From Hyphomicrobium sp. (lineage in GTDB: Bacteria > Pseudomonadota > Alphaproteobacteria > Rhizobiales > Hyphomicrobiaceae), in contig JAUVPN010000116.1 in assembly GCA_030598645.1 (NCBI GenBank), forward strand, positions 1 to 8,058: a stretch of DNA of 8,058 nucleotides. Direction: 5' to 3'. Each line of letters starts with the position of its first letter. Position 1 is the stretch's first letter. The position numbers were made by a program, and so were the translations under genes. Below the pieces are notes generated by a model. The model was given only the letters and a program-made list of their open reading frames with translations. It made no database searches and had not been told where the DNA came from. This document shows positions 5,785 to 8,058 of this stretch, in pieces.

Positions 5785-5984
5785 TATGTGCCTCCATCAG
5801 TTGATTGATGTGAACTGCTCCGCAACCTCACAAGTTCCCGGGCTGATTTGAGCAACTGCGCGCGCTGCATCGGCGGACTTCCGACGTCTGTCGGATGTCG
5901 ATAAAGGCCATCAAGGAGTTGCTGAGGTTTTTTTGATTGGCTCCTAATAGCGATAGAACGCTTTTAGGCACGCGAACATCGACA

Positions 5985-6024
5985 GGTACTGCCAAAACCA
6001 AGTGCTAAGCACGGCGACAGTACC
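5985..6024. repeat. Nested inverted repeat after the 89-residue gene
   Basis: Outer arms GGTACTG (5985-5991) and CAGTACC (6018-6024) enclose inner arms GTGCT (6002-6006) and AGCAC (6008-6012). It begins 12 bases downstream of the stop of the minus-strand gene. No T-run follows on that strand, so it is at most a non-canonical or RNA-stabilising terminator structure. Confidence 0.45.
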
Positions 6025-6035
6025 ACGCTGGCCCC

Positions 6036-6305
6036 TTACCAGCGGATGTCATCGTTGTAGTAGGGCACGCGGATGCGCACACGACGTCGCTTGGTGTCTA
6101 CATCAACCTTTGTGTAAGGCGCGCGCACCTTCACGCGTGTTCTACGGTGGCCCGAGGTCTCGACCCGTGTAGTCGGGACATCCACGATGGTCTCGCCGTT
6201 TCTGTGCTCGACATAGTCGCCTGTTAAAGCGGGCGTAGCGAGCGTGACCATAAGAGCTGTGATACTAAAGGTAATAGCTAGGCTACCTGTACGAACCATT
6301 TGCAT
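6036..6305 (-). CDS. Small exported protein with internal beta-type repeat
   Basis: An 89-residue protein. Residues 1-26 are a Sec signal peptide with Arg5, hydrophobic stretch 9-23 and a likely ATPA cleavage site. The mature chain is very basic and consists largely of three related segments about 18-19 residues apart: IVDVPTTRVET (40-50), VKVRAPYTKVDV (58-69) and VRIRVPYYNDDI (76-87). Each is centred on a Pro and alternates hydrophobic with charged residues, as expected for beta strands. The spacers are RR-rich. Function is unknown; periplasmic location with nucleic-acid or polyanion contact is only a guess. The GGGAAG-like ribosome site (about 6308-6313) lies close to this ATG. Met3 would give more standard spacing and may be the true start. 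Confidence 0.7.
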   Translation of the reverse strand: MQMVRTGSLAITFSITALMVTLATPALTGDYVEHRNGETIVDVPTTRVETSGHRRTRVKVRAPYTKVDVDTKRRRVRIRVPYYNDDIRW

Positions 6306-6310
6306 ATCTT

Positions 6311-6329
6311 CCCGTCTATTTCTGACGGG
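6311..6329 (-). promoter_or_regulatory. Hairpin overlapping the ribosome-binding site of the 89-residue gene
   Basis: On the minus strand CCCGTC (6329-6324) pairs with GACGGG (6316-6311) over a 7-base loop. The GGG of the second arm is the start of the GGGAAG ribosome-binding site, so the stem could partly mask it in the mRNA. No known riboswitch or thermometer family was recognised. Confidence 0.3.
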
Positions 6330-6492
6330 CGGACAGAAGCCACAACAATCCCTCTCTGCAAGTCACATTTTCGTCTGCCAACGCGATTCTGTGTCGCGCT
6401 CCCCATTAGAAAACGCCGGAATTAGAGGTCTCATCGCCGCTCGATCACAAACCATCACAAGATGTATCTTGGCGTCACCGATCAGCAGACGA

Positions 6493-6567
6493 GATGTCCG
6501 CTTTTGGCACTTAGCGGACATCTAAGCCGTCTCTGAGAATGTCCGCTTTTGACCCAAAGCGGACATT
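6493..6567 (-). repeat. Palindromic repeat array, copy 4: modules A-C, inverted
   Basis: Read on the minus strand, module A (6567-6538, loop TTTGGGTCAAAA) is followed by module C (6522-6493, arms GATGTCCGC/GCGGACATC). The ATG-to-ATG distance is 45, the same as A-to-B elsewhere, so B is missing without leaving a gap. It is the only array in this orientation in the window. Confidence 0.9.
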
Positions 6568-6604
6568 GCCTTGCGTTATTGGGAGGGCGCTCGTTGGCCC
6601 TTAC

Positions 6605-6618
6605 TTGACGCGCGTCAA
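6605..6618 (+). promoter_or_regulatory. Putative FNR/FixK-type box upstream of the sulfatase
   Basis: TTGACGCGCGTCAA is a perfect 14-base palindrome. It fits the FNR/FixK pattern TTGA-N6-TCAA; FixK2 boxes in Bradyrhizobium follow TTG(A/C)-N6-(T/G)CAA. Its centre (6611.5) is about 40 bases before 6652. GACAAT (6639-6644), 4 of 6 to the -10 consensus, sits where a class II activated promoter would need it. The translation start is at 6727, leaving a leader of about 75 bases. This implies control by oxygen limitation, but a chance palindrome cannot be excluded. Confidence 0.5.
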
Positions 6619-6726
6619 AGCCGCCCGCGCCATGGTCCGACAATGTTGGACCGCAGATCGCCCGCCTTCGTCCGCCCCCCACTATGTCGAGACGACTGAG
6701 TGCCCTAAGTGCTGGAGTTTTGATAA

Positions 6727-8058
6727 ATGCGAAGCCTCATTAGTGCGCTCACCGTAACTCTGACAATTTTCATGGCCGGGGCGTGCTGGGCCGACGACAA
6801 GAGACCGAACATCCTGCTTATTGTCGCTGACGACCTGGGTTGGTCCGACCTGGGCAGCTTCGGAAGCGAGATAGAAACACCAAATCTCGATGCCCTTGCC
6901 GAGCGCGGTGTAAAGTTTACTGCGTTCTATACGTCAGTGAGCTGCTCCCCCACCCGCTCGATGCTCTTGTCGGGGACTGACAACCACATCGCGGGTCTCG
7001 GCAACATGGGCGAGATGATTACGCCTGAACAACGGGGCAAACCAGGTTACGAAGGGCACCTGAACAACCGCGTTGTATCACTCGCCGAAGTGCTTCGCGA
7101 TGCCGGCTATCACACATACATGGCCGGCAAATGGCACCTAGGGCACGAGCCTGAGCACTTCCCACATGCCCGTGGATTCGAACGATCATTCAGCATGCTT
7201 TTTGGTGGGGCCAGCTATTGGAGCGATATGTTTGGGATGATGGCGGAGCACGAGGAGGTCGCCGAGTATGTCTTGGATGATAAGCGACTTAAAATACTGC
7301 CGAAGGACTTCTACGCCACGCGCTCCTACACCGACTTTCTGATCGAATCGATCCGCAAGAACCGAGGCGATGGAAAGCCGTTCTTCGCCTATCTCGCTTT
7401 TACAGCGCCACATGATCCAATGCATGTGCCTGAACCGTGGCTTAGCAAATACCGGGGCCGCTATGACGATGGCTATGAAGTGCTCAAGGCAAAGCGAGTG
7501 GCGGCTGCAAAGCGGATGGGTCTGGTTCCGGATAGCGCCGACGCGCCGGAGCGCTATGAAAAGCTGGAGGCGTGGAGCTCGCTGAGCAAGGAACAGCAGG
7601 CGCTCGGATCGAGGGGAATGGAAGTCTATGCCGGGATGGTGGACAACATGGATTACCATTACGGGCGAGTCGTGAAGTTCCTCAAGGACATTGGTGAATA
7701 CGACAATACTATTGTGATCTTCCTATCTGATAACGGCCCGAACCCCTGGTACAGCGAAGATTATCCCGGCAACCGTGGCAGCGAATGGTTCGCGCAGTTC
7801 GATAACAGCATCGCCAATATTGGACATCCAATGTCCCACTATGCCTACGGTATGGGGTGGGGTTCGGCCAGCGCAGGCCCACTTGACCTATTCAAAATGA
7901 CCGTTGGCGAAGGTGGAATTCGCAGCCCGATGCTTATTACGGGGGCGGGCATCAAAGGCGGCCGGCAGGTCGATGCCTTTGCGTATGTTTGGGATGTCAT
8001 GCCCACCATACTTGAGCTGGCTGGGATTTCACACCCCGAGGAATTTCTGGGGAGAAGA
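6727..8058 (+). CDS. Type I sulfatase (arylsulfatase), exported; 3' end beyond the window
   Basis: 444 codons are visible with no stop; related arylsulfatases are usually about 530-560 residues, so roughly four fifths is present. Residues 1-22 form a signal peptide (cleavage near CWA|DD), pointing to the periplasm. The catalytic motif is CSPTR (73-77). Cys73 is the residue oxidised to formylglycine in the C-x-P-x-R class, and Arg77 is its partner. Other active-site residues expected from Pseudomonas AtsA are present: Asp35-Asp36, Lys135 and His137 in GKWHLG, His229 in APHD, Asp335-Asn336 in SDNG (calcium ligands), and Lys390 ahead of GEGGIRSP. The enzyme should hydrolyse sulfate esters to release sulfate, either for sulfur scavenging or for use of the alcohol. 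A formylglycine-generating enzyme is needed but not visible. The start is supported by GGAG (6714-6717), nine bases upstream. Confidence 0.92.
   Translation, partial: MRSLISALTVTLTIFMAGACWADDKRPNILLIVADDLGWSDLGSFGSEIETPNLDALAERGVKFTAFYTSVSCSPTRSMLLSGTDNHIAGLGNMGEMITPEQRGKPGYEGHLNNRVVSLAEVLRDAGYHTYMAGKWHLGHEPEHFPHARGFERSFSMLFGGASYWSDMFGMMAEHEEVAEYVLDDKRLKILPKDFYATRSYTDFLIESIRKNRGDGKPFFAYLAFTAPHDPMHVPEPWLSKYRGRYDDGYEVLKAKRVAAAKRMGLVPDSADAPERYEKLEAWSSLSKEQQALGSRGMEVYAGMVDNMDYHYGRVVKFLKDIGEYDNTIVIFLSDNGPNPWYSEDYPGNRGSEWFAQFDNSIANIGHPMSHYAYGMGWGSASAGPLDLFKMTVGEGGIRSPMLITGAGIKGGRQVDAFAYVWDVMPTILELAGISHPEEFLGRR

Larger units (their letters stand above)
6306..6726. other. Divergent intergenic region between the minus-strand gene and the sulfatase
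   Basis: It contains the hairpin at 6311-6329, a short dyad CAAGAT/ATCTTG (6458-6471), repeat copy 4 and the FNR/FixK-type palindrome. No gene was supported in it. Confidence 0.55.

Noticed and set aside
5880..5936. Terminator from TCCGAC/GTCGGA plus T-run at about 5929-5935
   Set aside because: The stem (5880-5895) is over 30 bases from the T-run, and no plus-strand gene ends nearby.
7186..7659. 157-codon minus-strand frame
   Set aside because: It is antisense to the sulfatase, whose active-site motifs are intact and in frame throughout.

Overview
This window looks like chromosomal, accessory-type sequence from an alphaproteobacterium, most likely Bradyrhizobium or a close relative. The basis is the moderately high G+C, the enzyme repertoire, and above all a dispersed palindromic repeat built on ATGTCCGC...GCGGACAT. 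From memory, translations of that repeat (FGSKADI, FTPESGH, DPKRT) pervade Bradyrhizobium annotations as spurious proteins. The genus call is inference.

Layout, left to right. A short zinc-ribbon protein of the GDCCVxC family (84-314) is followed by a full three-module palindromic repeat (361-482). A zinc-independent MDR-superfamily NADPH:quinone oxidoreductase-like gene (700-1692) and a short-chain dehydrogenase (2021-2920, GTG start) follow on the + strand, then a family-2 O-methyltransferase (3257-4273). Repeat arrays lie between the SDR and methyltransferase genes and after the latter. Positions 4274-5081 hold no convincing gene, but contain a third repeat array and a possible promoter followed by two strong hairpins, the second with a CCTCCC loop (candidate small RNA or leader). 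A 49-residue exported two-cysteine protein (5082-5231) ends at a textbook intrinsic terminator. Two minus-strand genes follow: a 114-residue uncharacterised protein (5440-5784) and an 89-residue exported protein with an internal repeat (6036-6305). An inverted copy of the repeat (6493-6567) precedes a type I sulfatase gene (6727 to beyond the window end), which has all the active-site residues expected in this part and a signal peptide. A perfect TTGACGCGCGTCAA palindrome upstream of the sulfatase fits an FNR/FixK-type box.

How the parts relate. No compact operon is visible: each plus-strand gene is separated from the next by more than 300 bases, usually with a repeat array or hairpin between, so most look like independent transcription units. 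No phage, transposase, CRISPR, rRNA or tRNA gene was recognised. The most unusual content is non-coding: the modular A-B-C palindrome family with a fixed 45/46-base period and decayed remnants, the candidate structured RNA near 4617-4720, and the putative FixK/FNR-type control of the sulfatase.
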